64,000 nt of DNA from Linnemannia schmuckeri (GCA_029449235.1 JANATG010000018.1:558001-622000); one strand, 5' to 3'. Counted from the stretch's first letter, positions 30,553-43,483 are shown. Notes: generated from the letters alone by a model not told the origin. Numbers and translations: made by a program.

Positions 30553-32700
30553 AAAAAGAAAGTAAAGCACCATAGAAGGGGAACTTCAAAGGAACAGACG
30601 AGTAATGCGATGATAAACAGACAAATGAAGAATGCCTTCTCTGGCCTAATGCTACAATGGCCAAAAAAGAGGACGTGTACAGTTGTGTGCTCCTTAAAAA
30701 AAAAAAGAGGTGCTGGCTGTCATCTGTCCGGGCACTCACAACAAGTGGAGGAAACCAGTTGCCTTAAAAGCACACGTTGATTTCAGGAGCGCGATCACTA
30801 TTTTTTAAATGGACGCGTTCTTTTCTTATAACAAGAGGAAAGGCAAAGAGGGTAAATGGCGGTAGTAATGGGGAAAGGATTAAAAATGTCTTTCTTTTGC
30901 GCGTTTTTGTTTTTTGTGCTATTTTCTTGTGAAAGTGCAGACAAGCCAAGGAGTCCGACGGTAGCGATCACGGCGACAAACAACGAGAGCTTGTGCGGTG
31001 GCGAATGTGAGCTTGGAATGTAAAGGTGTAAGGGTACTCTTGCTTGGTTGCTTGCTTAGTTGCTTGCGTGAGTGTATGGTGCGGGTGGAAAAGAATGGTT
31101 ATTGCGTGATGGAGAAGAAAAAAAGACAATGGTGAATATTTGTGTGATTAAATCAGATCCCCCTCAAAAGACGAAAAAAAACAGATGTGTATACGGCAGA
31201 AAGACCAACACCGACATTAATTTCAGGAGGTGAACAGCATTAAGAATAAGGGACAGTAAGAGCTAAAGGAGAAAAGAAGGCAAGACGAGAAAACAAGGGA
31301 ATCCTAACGCACATGAATATACATGCCCTCCTAAAATTCTTAATTGCGAGGGTGGGCCGCAACTTTCCATCTTGATCAGACGCATGCTTTATATCCACTT
31401 TTTTTCCCGCATTGTAGTCATTCTACTAATGGCTTTGAACGGACGCGTTTTTGTCGTCCGTTACTGCAGTTTCTCTCCGTTGTAAATAGCGATAATATCC
31501 GCAACGCTGCCAGAAAAATGAAGGGAAATTCTAGAGTCCTCCACCCTCCAAAAAAAAAAAAAAAAAAAAAAAGCGTATCGAGGGAGACAACAGTGATATG
31601 GCAGGGCGTTGAAGATAGTATAAAACCTGTTCAAAGAGAAATGTGTATAGTTTTGTCAAAGAAATTAAACTGAGATACGGATGCATCTTGAATGGACCAA
31701 CTTCTTGCGTTAGAACTACGGCGCATTTTCTATAGCTACATCTCAGGTACCGGCCTTTCTTAATTAGAGTTGGAGATTGTTTTGTCCCTTGTTATTGAAT
31801 GCAAGCGTGGTTCTCCCGCAATGGTTCGTCGTGCTGCTGCCGTTTTTGAGAAACGAAGCACTTAAAGTCCACTTGTAGTTTCTGTTATGGTTTTGAATCA
31901 ATCAGTGAATGCGACGAAAACGGCAAATAGTTGTCAAAAAAAAAAAGAAAAAAAGAAAGCAAACTTTTTCCCCTAGTTGTTACTTTTCGAGCGGGAATAA
32001 GGCGGTTTAAGTGCATAATCATCAAAGCTTGGATCTAATGTCAGGATTGCTAGAGTAACGTCTGCAAGTGTGTGATAGACTCTTGAAGCAATTTTTAGAT
32101 CTGCCTGTGGGATTTGACAGTCCCGCCCTCCTCCAACTCCTTCTGATCGTACTACAACTACCTCACAAAAAATCTCCTACAAAAAAAAAAAAAGATCGCA
32201 CCCAAGGAGAAGGACCATTTTGACCTCTTGCCCATAGCTACCGTCATTTCCACTTCTATTGTCCGCGGATCGAATGCGCTTGTTCAAAAATTTTTGTCGC
32301 GTAAGGAATCAAGTGTCTTTTTTTTTTGACTTTCGATTTCTCCCACTATCGCTTTAGCACGTTGAAAATGATAACCAGTTCTCACTCGCCGTACGGTATG
32401 CTTGTTTGTAGCGAGCATTATGGCTGAAATGAATAATTATGCTCTTGTTATGTCGTGTTCGTCTATATTCTTTTTTCATCACGATATTTCTTGCACTAGT
32501 GAAAATTGTGGGCGGAGTTGGTAGGATGGTCATCCCGTGTGGATTGATCCTGAATGAGTAGACTCTTGTAAACAAAAACGTAGAAAATGCTGTTTCAAAA
32601 TTTAATGTCTAATGTAAAAAAAAATGCATGCTGTTATCCTTTGTCCATGCTCCACAAATCAAACCCCTCTATTCCCTGAATCCCTTGCTCTGCGATTGAC

Positions 32701-33528
32701 TTATGCCTCGACTTTTGATGGGTCAAGACGAGTCTCCTTTCCGAGAGCATCGTACCGCTTGATAATGTTTTGTTCATAAGGGTGCTCCTCGCCCTCAAAG
32801 ACAAAGAGACGTCCGAGACGGGGTTCGCGAAGACGGTTCTTAGGCAACATGCCCGAGACGGCCTTGCGGATGATTGCGTCAGGGTTCTTCTCCATCATGT
32901 TCTCGAATGTCGTCTCCTTGAGTCCTCCAGGGTATCCCGAATGGCTTCTGTAGAGTTTGTCCTGTGCTTTAGTCCCTGTTGTCTTGACCGCCTTGGCGTT
33001 GATCACAACCACATAGTCTCCACAGTCAGCTATTTTTTTTTTTTTTTTTTTGATGGAAGGAGTAAATTTGAATAGGGAGATAAGTTTTGGTGTTCGGTCG
33101 GATATTTTTTGAAAGGGGTACGACATGGAGTTTAGTGGGTTTGCTGGTGGGGAATTTGATGGGTGTGAGGGACAAGGACCAGAGCAACGCCTAATAAAAC
33201 GGCGTGAGAAGGTCCCGAGTCGCAGTCCAAAGAGAACAAGTGATAGAAAGTCGAGTCCTGTACGTTCATTGATGGTGCCACTCTAATTGCTCGGTAGGTG
33301 GCAGTTTCTCCTCCTTGCATTTCTGTATTCCTGCGTCCCGCTATGACGGAGATCAAGTAGAAGGAGTGAAGGAGAGACGTTACATGCAGGGTCGTAGATC
33401 GGCTTGTGCTTTCCCATGAGGGTCTCTGCGATTCCGACGGACATGCGTCCGAGAACTCTCTGCTTGGCGTCGACGAGGTGCCAGACACGGGCGTATGCGA
33501 GGGCGGTCTTTCCAATAGCTTGAGACAT
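32701..33528 (-). CDS. MRPL23: mitochondrial large-subunit ribosomal protein uL13m
   Basis: Component of the mitochondrial 54S/large ribosomal subunit, L13 family; 157 aa. Exons on minus: 33528-33384 and 33029-32701. The start gives MSQAIGKTALAYARVWHLVD, followed by the L13 signature regions LGRMSVGIAETLMGKHKP, DCGDYVVVINAKAVK.TG, KLYRSHSGYPGGLKE and AVSGMLPKNRLREPRLGRL. The N-terminus has no strong separate presequence, as in yeast Mrpl23. The acceptor is preceded by a long A run in the sense strand (20 or so), an unusual polypurine context. The gene is divergent from mtIF2, 439 bases apart. Confidence 0.93.
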
Positions 33529-33967
33529 GGCTGTGTGTTGTGTGTTGGATGTGTCGACTGGAGGAATAGGGAGGGAAGTTGAGCAATGGTGCCTGAACGA
33601 AACAAGGTAACCTTGCTCTCGGGATCAGGGTCGACAACACAGGCAGGACTGCTTTTGCGATCAATGAAGAGCGTGCCACTAAAAAAATGTGCCTTTCTTG
33701 CTTCCTTCCGCACCAAGCCACAAATAAATTGAAATTGCCTTTCTTGTCCGTGCCCCATCCTTCACTTGCGGATTTCTTCCCTTTCCTTACTCGCTCCCCA
33801 CGCCTCACCCTTCTTGATCCTCCCATTCCTTCTTACATTCCATCCTCAACCCCAATTAGCAGAAAAGACTCAAGACTTTTACTGCAGGATACAATCAGGA
33901 GAACCTCACTTCAACCACAGGACACCGCATACCCTAATATCTCCAGGAGGATCAATTCACACCAAAA
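33529..33967. promoter_or_regulatory. shared promoter of uL13m and mitochondrial IF2
   Basis: 439 bases between the divergent start codons of two mitochondrial translation genes. No TATA box was seen. A C/T-rich block (33765-33850) precedes the mtIF2 leader. Confidence 0.55.
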
Positions 33968-36900
33968 ATGTGGAAAGCAGCAGGAGGACTCGGCCGTCAA
34001 GGCACCGTCGGATGTGGGCAGGCCTCACAGTCGCGCCTTGTTCTTTGGGTGTCTCACCCCAGGCCAGGAGGACTTCAGGGCCATCAGCGCACCTTCCAGA
34101 CCGGAACCGCAAGAATTATGAACAGTGGCGGCAATAATGGAACAAACGGACCTGGAGGAAAGATGCTGAGCGACAAGATCACGATCGATCCGCAGACCAA
34201 GTTCCGTATGGAGATCCGCAAGGAGGCTATGAACAACAACGGCAACGGAGCCAGATCAGCCGCTAACAGCGGCAATGCAGGCGACAAGTGGGCCCGCTCA
34301 CCTGACCACGCTGCCAGATCTCAGGACAGCCCTTATCGCCGCGCTTATGAAGAAGCCCAGAACCGATCCTTTTCGTCACGTTCCGGTCCCGGTGGAGGAA
34401 ATAATAATATTGGAAACAGAAGGCAACAGCAGCAGGGTCAGGATGGGCGGAGAGCGGGACGGTACTATGATGCCAACAACAGCTCCAAGGGATTAGCACA
34501 AGGACAGCAGCAGCAACAGCAGCAGAAACAGTCGCGCCCTACCCCTCCTTCATCATTTGCTACATCCTCAGGGTTTGGATTTTCAGCACCCGCTCCTGCT
34601 GCTCGTTCCAAGGCACCAGCACCACCGCCCTCATTTGCGACATCGTCGGGTTTTGGATTTGGCGCACCCAAGCCAAGCGCAGCACCGGCTGCTCGTCCTG
34701 CAGCGCAACAACCTGCTCCTAAGGCACCTTCTCAGCCTTCAGCACAGCCCATTGCTAAGGTCGAGATCAAGAAGGAGGCCGCCCCAGCACCGGCAGCAAC
34801 TACTATTGCAAAATCGACACCCGCTCCAGCACCAGTATCTACACCAGCACCAGCAGCCTCGCCTCCTACAGCAGCAGCACCACTAGCACAGACATTTGTC
34901 AAGTCGACTCGCACTACCAAGGAAAATGCCAAGAGACAGGTAGAGCAGCGATCGAGACAGCGCAAACAGAGACAGAAGCCTGCCAAGGATGTCTTCATCC
35001 CTGAAGCGATCAACGTCTCCAACTTGGCTGGACTCTTGGGAGCACGCATGGGTCATTTTGAGAACACCATGAAGGCCATGGGCATGGAGATCACTCGTCA
35101 CGATCACAGTAAGTCAGGGACCTCGTTGAATAATGAAACTGTGTGCTACGTAGATCTCTGTCGGTGAATGCGCCACTAATATTTACGTTGTCATTATCAA
35201 CCACTAGTCTTGACTGCCGAGGAGGCATCGCTTCTGGCCCTAGAATATAATGTTAATCCTGTTGTTGGAAGCACAGAGAACCTCTTCGACTTGACTTCTC
35301 AGTACGTATCATTCAATCCTAATCGCTTCTTGTTAACGGGACATTTACCCAGAGTCTAACCACGTCGACTGGTTTGCATGTTGTGGTAGGCCCGAACCAG
35401 AGGACATGTCGATTTACCCATTGCGCCCACCAGTTGTTACTATCATGGGACACGTCGATCACGGCAAGACGACTCTATTGGACTCTCTGCGCAAGACTTC
35501 GGTTGCTGCAGGCGAGGCTGGCGGTATCACCCAACACATTGGAGCCTTCTCTGTGCTTTTGCCATCAAAGCAGCGCATCACGTTCTTGGATACTCCTGGA
35601 CACGCCGCCTTCTCGGCCATGCGCGCCCGTGGAGCCCACACAACTGATATTGTCGTTCTTGTGGTGGCTGCCGAGGATGGTGTCATGCCCCAGACTGCGG
35701 AAGCGATCAAGCATGCTGAGGAAGCTGGCGTCCCAGTGATTGTGGCCATCAACAAGTGTGACAAGTATGGTGCAGAGCCCGAAAAGGCCAAGCAGGCATT
35801 GTTGAAGTACGGTATTACTGTCGAGGATTTGGGAGGTGAGACGCAGTGTATCGAAGTCTCGGGATTGACGGGCAAGAACCTGGACAAGCTGGAGGAAGCC
35901 ATTCTGACACTGGCTGAAGTTCTGGATCTGAGAGCCGAGGTGGATATGAAGGGCGAAGGACATATCATCGAGTCGCAGATCGAGAAGGGACGCGGAAACG
36001 TTGCCACGGTGTTGGTGAAGCGTGGCACACTCCGCGTTGGAGATACCATTGTTGCCGGAAATGCGTGGTGCAAGGTCAAGGCGCTTGTCAACGACACTGG
36101 CAAGAACGTCAAAGAGGCTCCACCTGGTACACCTGTCAAGGTCATGGGATGGAAGGACTTGCCCAAGGCCGGAGATGAGATGCTTGGAGCCGAGTCGGAG
36201 GACCAGGCCAAGCAGGCAATCTCGACTCGAGCCCTCAAGAAGGAGCGCCAGGAGCAATTGAAGACCTTGGTGGCGATCAACGAGAAGCGCCGTATCACTG
36301 CCGAGGAGGAGGATGAAGAAAAGATGGCTATCCGGGAACACAAGCGCAAGGCATGGCTCTTCCACCAGGGTATGCTGGACGTCTATCCCGAGGCCCCTCA
36401 GGTCAAGAAGCAGCTCTCTGTGGCCGCTATGGCCGCCAAGGAGGAGGAAGAGAGCGATGTCAAGAACCTGCGGATGGTAGTGAAGGGCGATGTGAGTGGA
36501 ACGGTTGAGGCCGTGTGCGATGCAGTCTCGGGTTTGCCCGCCAACCAAGTTAAGGTCAGCGTGATTCAGTCTGGAGTGGGCAACATTGCCGAGAGCGATA
36601 TCCAATTTGCGTCATCCTGCAATGGTAAGAATAAGAACGTTTGTGTTGATTTGTGGCATCATTGTTGATTAATGTGACCTTTTGGGCTATTAGGAAAAGA
36701 AAAAGGCATTCCTTGAAAAATTGAGGTCTAACCGCTTGGTGTTTTTATATTATGTTTCCTTTATTTTTGCCCCTGCATCAACAATCATCAATTGCATTTC
36801 CTCGTCCACCCTCAACTCGAAATAGCCATGGTGTTGGGCTTCAACGTGAAGGCTGACAAGAAGCTGATGCAGACGGCCCGACAGATGGGTGTTACTCTCA

Positions 36901-37286
36901 AGTCGTATAATGTCATCTATAAGCTTCTGGACGATGTCAAGATCGAGATGGCTCAATTACTGCCCAAGGACATTGAGATCCAGGTGGCGGGAGAAGCCAA
37001 GATTGCTCAGATTTTCCCGATCAAGATGAAGGGCGGAGCGGTGCAGAATGTGGCTGGTTGTCGTATTACCAATGGAGGAGTGAACCGGAAAGAGGATGTC
37101 CGGATTGTTCGCGATGGAGAGGTTGTTTGGGAGGGCCGTCTGTCGACGTTGAAGCGGATCAAGGAAGATATCCAAGAGGCCAAGAAGGGAACAGAGTGTG
37201 GTATGGAGTTTGAAGGGTTCCAGGACTTTAAGGAGGGCGATATGATCCAGAGCATCAAAAAGATTGAAGTCCTCCGGAAGTTGTAA
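33968..37286 (+). CDS. IFM1: mitochondrial translation initiation factor IF2
   Basis: GTPase that brings formyl-Met-tRNA to the mitochondrial small ribosomal subunit; 976 aa. Exons 33968-35108, 35208-35301, 35390-36624 and 36826-37286, frame kept. The N-terminal 330 residues are a basic, low-complexity Asn/Gly/Gln and then Ala/Pro-rich extension containing two copies of PSFATSSGFGF; the first residues (MWKAAGGLGRQ, later HQRTFQTGTARIMN) look like a mitochondrial presequence. IF2_N-like VFIPEAINVSNLAGLLGARM comes next. The G domain has GHVDHGKT (432-439), DTPGHAA and NKCDK. Then follow domain II (GTLRVGDTIVAG), the C-terminal domain III/IV with VVKGDVSGTVEAVCDA, and GGVNRKEDVRIVRDGEVV near the end. 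Bacterial or plastid origin is unlikely given the introns. Confidence 0.95.
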
Positions 37287-39688
37287 CGTAATTGCAGTTT
37301 CAGGGGCAGGAGCAGCGCAGGAGGAGTCATCTTGACCACACACATCACTTGTATAGTAGCACTTTTTTTTTACTCTTGCAGCATAGACCTTTTTTTTATA
37401 AACACCAAACCGTAGACCACCAGATCAAGCCTTTCTGTCACACTCTCATTCTCCCCCTTCACGTTTCTACCATTCTGTGTTGTTCCATTGCTCGACTATT
37501 GCATTTAGATTTTCTTTGGGCTCCGCGGGGGGCTGATGGAGTAAGGAGGTTAGATCGCCTTGCATTCCTTCCTTTCTTCCCAACTATGTTATGAGACAGT
37601 TCAGGTGAGAGTGCGCATGCATCTTGTATTTTTTATTTGAACGGGAAAAAAAAAATCAAACCAGCTGGGGGCTTTTTTTCGCTGACTCCAAAACACAATA
37701 GAGAAATAATAATAATCACAAGGAGGGGGGACCCAGATCTTTGCAGTTTGTGATCTGGCACGATGGATGACATGATGGACAGGAGGAGGGCTATTAGAGA
37801 GAGAAGGAAGGAAGGGTAAGCTATGATTCATAAACGATGAACGGAAATAGGACAGGGTCGGTGCGTGGTGTTCGTGTGTGCATATACGGTATATGCCATG
37901 GGGCTGCCACAGCTGACTGTGGTGTTGTGGTTATGTGGTCTGGTTGTAAACGTTGTACTGTACATACACTCTCCTACGATATTTATTCAACAAACAGGGC
38001 ACCGCTCCTTTTTTTTTCTTTGTGGCACATCAACCCAATAGGGGAATGACAACACCAACACTAACATGAACACCACCACATCGATAGGAGCGAGCGAGAG
38101 AAAAAGGAGGTGAAGAAAGAGTGAATGGACATGAGAAAAAAAAATGAGAGTCAAAAGGCAATACAAGAAAAGCCGAGAAGAGCAACAAAATAGACGTTGC
38201 AACAGACGGGAAAGAGGAATGGTCCGTCTTTTTTGTTTGTATTTGTGAAAGAGAGTAAATAAGAGGGAAGGAGAGAGGGCTGCATAGATGCAAGAGTCGG
38301 GGCATGGTAGGGCTATGCGCCAAGGCCAGACAGAGTGTGCAGGAAGGCGTGCAGCAGGCACACAAATAGGACTTGTTATGTCTCTTTCTTGATTATTACT
38401 TGAGATGACGCTGTTTGGGGGGATCTTTTTGATATTCTTGATGTTCCGTTCTGTTCGGTTTTCGGCGTGCTTTGACCCTTTCGTGAACAGCTAAACAATA
38501 CGTGATGACAGAGCAAGAGTGAGGGAGCGAGAATACAGAAGCAAAGGAATCAAGCACGCGCACGCAGGGGCTTTTTGGTTAATTCGTTTTGTCACAGTGA
38601 GTAATAATAACTCGTTCTCAACTGACAGCACGCATCTCAGGAACACGATGGAACTGTCGAAAAGGCAATTGAACACGAAGTAATAAATGAACAAAAAAAC
38701 AATTAAAACAAAGGTCCAAAACACAATAAACAAGCCTTTCCTAATGTCTTTTTTTCGTGTGGTGTTCGCGTGTGTATCCCGACCTGATACCCAAAGGCGT
38801 ACTCTTTGGCTGGCAATGTCAGGAAGAAAAGGGCTCATCTCACGTGATTCATGTAGTACAAGATACATTGAAAATGAACAAAAAAAAAAGCAAAAAAGGA
38901 TGGGAAAAGAGGAAAACGAGGATAAGCGAGGCAGGGGCAACAAGCAACGGCAGGCATACAAATAGGAGAACCACCGAACACCCAAAAAGCAACGTTATTA
39001 TATTTTTTTTTTTTTTTTCGTGCCTCTACTAGTCTCGTTGCTCTTTCTCTTTAACCCTTTCTTTAGCTCTTTGTTTCTCCCACTCTTGCTCTGTCATCCA
39101 CTGTCATTCATCCCTCTCTGTCTTTCTCTCTCCCTCTCTTTCTCCCCTTGTTTTTCCTTCTTTGTCATCCACTCCTCAGTCCCCACTTCCCTCCTTGCTC
39201 CATTTACTCTCATTCACTAGACACTTGATCTTCTCTCCTTCGTATTTTTTTTTATAATACTTCCTCCGACCGCACTCATTGCTATACACCCACCTGGTGC
39301 CATCAACAACAACAACAACAACAACAGCAACAACAGCAACAACAACGACAGCAACAACGACAAGATACCTCCCTCCTTCACACCATTCACCAGCAAATAG
39401 CAACGTTCTCTAAGATCTGTACATATACCTCTTATCTACTTTCACATAAGTAGTAACTTTCTTCTCCTCCCTGTACCTGAATTCTCGACCTTATCTGAGA
39501 CACGTCCAACCAGTGCTCGTCACCATCCCCGCCTCCTCTCTCCCCATCTCTCTCACTACCAATCAACCATCAATAAGCCGTCAATCAGCCATCAGTCAGA
39601 GCACAGCCACCCTAATCCAGGAGCCAGCCCGTCCCCCTTCTCAGCACTCTCTCACCCCCAATACCCTTAATTTCACATCTTTTGTGTA
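37287..39688. other. 2.4-kb intergenic region between mtIF2 and the membrane protein gene
   Basis: The first part is the mtIF2 3' UTR, with purine-rich stretches on plus from 38080 to 38300. From about 39020 the sequence is pyrimidine-rich, then has a CAA/CAG repeat (39304-39362) and a C/A-rich leader up to the next ATG, typical of a fungal 5' UTR. No gene was recognised. Confidence 0.5.
39304..39362 (+). repeat. (CAA)n/(CAG) microsatellite in presumed 5' leader
   Basis: CAA triplets with occasional CAG and CGA, about 330 bases upstream of the start codon of the membrane protein. Confidence 0.75.
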
Positions 39689-42600
39689 ATGGCTCCACCT
39701 CCAGCCGCGGTCGGACCTCTTGGCGTCGATACCTCCGACGCCGAGGACTTGGACAAGACCCCGCGTCCCCACAACCAAACCATCGGTCATCGCTCCTCAA
39801 AAGATTCTCTCGACAAGACCCCTCGTCCCCTCCACCAGACTATCGGACATCAGCCTTCAATAGAGACACTCAACAAGACCCCTCGTCCTCACAACCAGAC
39901 CATCGGACATCGGTCCTCGAAAGAGTATGTGGACAAGACCCCTCGTCTCAACAACAAAACCATAAGCCATCGATCCTCAACAGAGACACTCAAGGTTAGG
40001 AGGGCAAATTCCTCTTCTGCTGCCGCCGCCCATATAACCATTAGCACCGCGACTCCATCCACCGCTGACTTCAACAACAACAATCATCACTACAATCAGA
40101 ACAGGCCTTCGACTTTTTCAGCTACCTCTCCAACATCCCCAACAACGAGAACGGCATCAAAGGCACCAGCAATAGTAGAAGAACCGTCAGAAGGCATTTC
40201 GAGCAAGTTCAGCCTGAGCAGGAAAAAGAAGAAGCGGCTTCAGCGAGAGGAGGAAGAGCGAGAGGAACAGCGGTTAAAGGAAGAGGCCAACGAGGCCATC
40301 CGACGTAAACACGGCGAGTACCATCCTCCAGGACAGAGCCAAGGTTTGATCCATACGCACCGGGTACCGCATCAACATGATCACCATCACATCGAACGGT
40401 CGCGGTCTGCCAGTAATATGCGTCACAAATACCATCACGGTAGTGTCAGCTCCAGCAGAGTCGTTTCGCCCGAACCTAGATCCGCCTCGCGAGCCTCCAC
40501 TCGGTCTTCAGCATCTTCATTTTATACCAATTCTCGGAATGGCAGTTACATTCATCATAACGGGAACGGAAGCGGGAATGGTAACGAACACAGGAGTGGA
40601 CATGGTCACAGTCGACCGACCAGTCCAATGGGCGAAATTGTTGCCATGCCCGCGGACTACTTCCATACCCACCCCCACATGAACGTTCTGGAAGGGCTTG
40701 ACGCCGAGAGTATGCTCTCGGAGCACTGGGACAGTAACAGTGACAACGAGGATGAGAATCTGAGCCATTATACCAACCGAGGCGTCCGTAATGATCGTGA
40801 TCGCGAAGGGAGGGAATCAGAGGATCATCAGCGAAAGGCTTCTATTGACACCAGCAGTAGTTACAGAACCAATGGCTCCACGTCCATCGTCTGGCAGATC
40901 CCAGAGCGACCTCTTTCTCCTTCCTCTGTCGCTTCTTCTCGCCATTCTCGGTCAAGGAACCATCATCACCCTCATCATCAGTCGGCAATGAACAGTATCA
41001 CCCAACAGATCCACTCAGACACGAACAATCCAAACCACGTCTCTCTGGAGATGGATGAGATGGATGGCCATGGCAAACCAAACCACCCGTCTTGGCCGCT
41101 GAACAACATGTCGACCACGGGAATCGTCACCGGACTATCGCCGGAATTCGATGGACGTGGCGAGGATATTCGGCCCCACTCCAGCATGAGTCGGTACACC
41201 GCAGGACGAGGAGGCTCCAAGTACAAAGACCCGCGTGTGGAACGGTACCTCCACCACGCCCGATCTACCTCCCCCGACAACTCCAACATCCACTCATCCA
41301 CCTCGCACCACCGACCCCATTCGCGTCATTCGCGCCATCACCGCCACGACAGTAACAATACCAACAACTATCCCAACCACCATGACGGAAGCGATCATAA
41401 CAACACCACCACTTCTTCGACAGCAGCCACGGCCGCAGAACTCCTTCGAGCCAAGGCTGGGTCTCGAGCAACAAACTACCGACCCTACAACCACAGGAGC
41501 TCCAAGAATGGAAACACTGATACTTGGAGTGTTCATGAGACGGTGGTCTCGACCGACGAACACAACTACCTCGCACCCTTGCCACCCTTCCAGCAAGGAC
41601 CTGCTTATACCCGCGTTCCCAAACGCAAGTTTTGTAAATTCTTTTGTGGAGGATGTCGGTGGTGGGTTCTTTTGCTAATCATCTTCATCCCTGCCGGCCT
41701 CATCGCCGTCGCCACCGTAAGTTCACATTCGTTGTCCTTCAATCTCTGCTGTAATATATGTTATGTTGCTTCTTGTGGTAATTTGAATACATATTGGCGA
41801 TTATGTAAAAATTTAATTAACTTTGTGTGAATGGGTGGTAAAATAGGCATTCTTGTTGCACTGGTTCCGCGTGTGCATTGCAATCGATCCCAACACGGTT
41901 GAACCCATCATCTACACGATTGACCCCGCTACTGTCCAAGGAATCTCCCTCGACTACCAAACCCGCACCGTAAGCTTACTCTCTTGTGTTCAAGCAAAGG
42001 AAAAAAAAGATCACCGTTTTGCAATGTTGAATATCTCCAGCTGACTCCCCTTGTTCCCTTCGTCTTGTTTACACGCTTTTAGAAAGGGATTATCAATATT
42101 GTGGACTCGCCAAGCATGACAGAGACAAAGGTGATCATGAAACTAAGACGCCAATTCCACAAGATGAAGGATCGTCAAGATTTGACGGGATTTAAAGTTT
42201 CGACACTCAACAATGGATTCTCGCGCTTTGTCATGGACGTAAGTCGTTTTCTTCACTTTATTTATTTATTTTTATTTTTTTTATTTTTTTTTTTTTTTTT
42301 CGTCTCAAAATGACTTCTTTGCCGTGGACATTGGCTATGATTACTGACATGCATATGCCTTCTTACTTTTTTTTTATTTGTGTATTTGAAACTCGAATAG
42401 GATGAAGCGAACAAACATCGAGAATTCTTCATATCCTCAGTCCTCTGCTCAGACTCCATCCTCACCATCGAGATTCCCCGCCCCAAACCCCTCACCTCCT
42501 CCTCTTCCTCCAACACTACCCAAGAAATCGGACTCGACATCCTGCTGGACCAACAAGACGTCTTCATCAACCTGGACCAAACCCAGCACCGGAACACGAC

Positions 42601-43273
42601 CTACAAGTTTCGAGGCGTATCCAACCGCAACATGGTCGTCCAATCTCTCAACATCAATGCGCTCTCGATTTCCTATACGTCAAATGCTCCGGCGAGTGTA
42701 GTGTTGCAGTCGGTGATTATTAGGGATCAATTGGCGGTTATGAGCGTCAGTGGGGATATTAACGCCACTGTCGGCTTTGGTGCCCCCTCTTCTTCTGGCT
42801 CAGGAGGAGGACCGACAACGACTTCACCGAGTACGCCGACGACAGTGAACTTGAACACGTTAGATGGACAGGTCTGGTTGGATATCAGTAAGGGGTGGAA
42901 CCAATCCTCAACTTTCCAGATCGACTCGCCCGACATCCAGCTCTCCAAAGCTGGGACTATCATCCTACCCTTTGGTGAATCCCATAGCCGGACAGATGTC
43001 AGTGTCAATGGCCTCAAGGCCTCTGAAGGTCAGCATTCATTGACGGGCACCTTCCAACCCCAAGACGAAGGCCTTGCACCTGCACCTCCACGTGTGACTA
43101 GTACTACTTCAGCCAGCGGAAAGCCTTCCTCCTCGGCTACACCAACGGTGACGATAACAGCTCCTTCTGCAACGACGCCTCCTGGGGACTCTGCCCTGGG
43201 CGCTGGGGGATCCTCAATCCCGGCACAATTGACGATCCAAGCCAACAAGAACGTCGCCATCAACTTTCCCTAG
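39689..43273 (+). CDS. single-pass type II membrane protein with N-terminal tandem repeat (1,059 aa)
   Basis: Family not recognised. Exons 39689-41716, 41847-41969, 42083-42238 and 42401-43273 are all joined in phase 0. Residues 16-95 are four copies of a 20-residue unit (consensus LDKTPRPHNQTIGHRSSKE). A disordered Ser/His/Asn-rich cytosolic part follows, including a basic/acidic helix (KKKKRLQREEEEREEQRLKEE). A Cys/aromatic juxtamembrane motif FCKFFCGGCRWW precedes the transmembrane helix VLLLIIFIPAGLIAVAT at about 658-676. The extracytosolic half begins HWFRVCIAIDPNTVEPIIYTI and is strand-rich with several potential N-glycosylation sites, then Ser/Thr/Pro-rich with a tail ending NVAINFP. 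The arrangement resembles fungal surface or wall-linked proteins with a LEA2-like outer domain, but that is only a guess. Confidence 0.85.
39734..39973 (+). repeat. four tandem 60-bp units (coding minisatellite)
   Basis: Each unit encodes a 20-residue block of the form LDKTPRPHNQTIGH...; units 1 and 3 are the most alike and unit 4 the most divergent. The repeat period is an exact multiple of three. Confidence 0.85.
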
Positions 43274-43459
43274 ATTTTCAATACCCTCCTCCTCCCACCT
43301 TTCTTTCTTTTTCCTTTTTTCATTTTTTCAACTCCACTCCAGCCCATTTCGCCCATATTTATTTTACCCTTCACACACCAAAATACCCCACCCTCCATTC
43401 ATTGTATTTGTATCCTTTTCTTCAACGTTCCACAAAAAAAAAAAAAAGAGACATAATTA

Positions 43460-43465
43460 AATAAA
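43460..43465 (+). terminator. poly(A) signal of the type II membrane protein gene
   Basis: AATAAA 187 bases past the stop codon. Confidence 0.4.
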
Positions 43466-43483
43466 AATTCGTAACGTGTTTGT

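Larger units (their letters stand above)
28711..32700. other. 4-kb gene-poor region
   Basis: The left edge holds the lectin promoter. The rest is A/T-rich with homopolymers (A28 at 30521-30548, A24 at 31550-31573) and a TTGCTTGG-type short repeat at 31041-31068. A minus-strand hydrophobic open stretch around 30900-30990 (LFVAVIATVGLLGLSAL) lacks an ATG and could not be assembled into a gene. I recognised nothing else. Confidence 0.45.

Noticed and set aside
30798..31030. Small hydrophobic minus-strand protein (LFVAVIATVGLLGLSAL)
   Set aside because: No ATG in frame, and no splice arrangement giving a start could be supported.
35459..36605. 296- and 346-codon minus-strand frames opposite mitochondrial IF2
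   Set aside because: They are shadows of a conserved coding exon; composition follows the complement of the IF2 codons.
39304..39362. CRISPR-like or regulatory array
   Set aside because: It is a plain CAA/CAG microsatellite without spacers.
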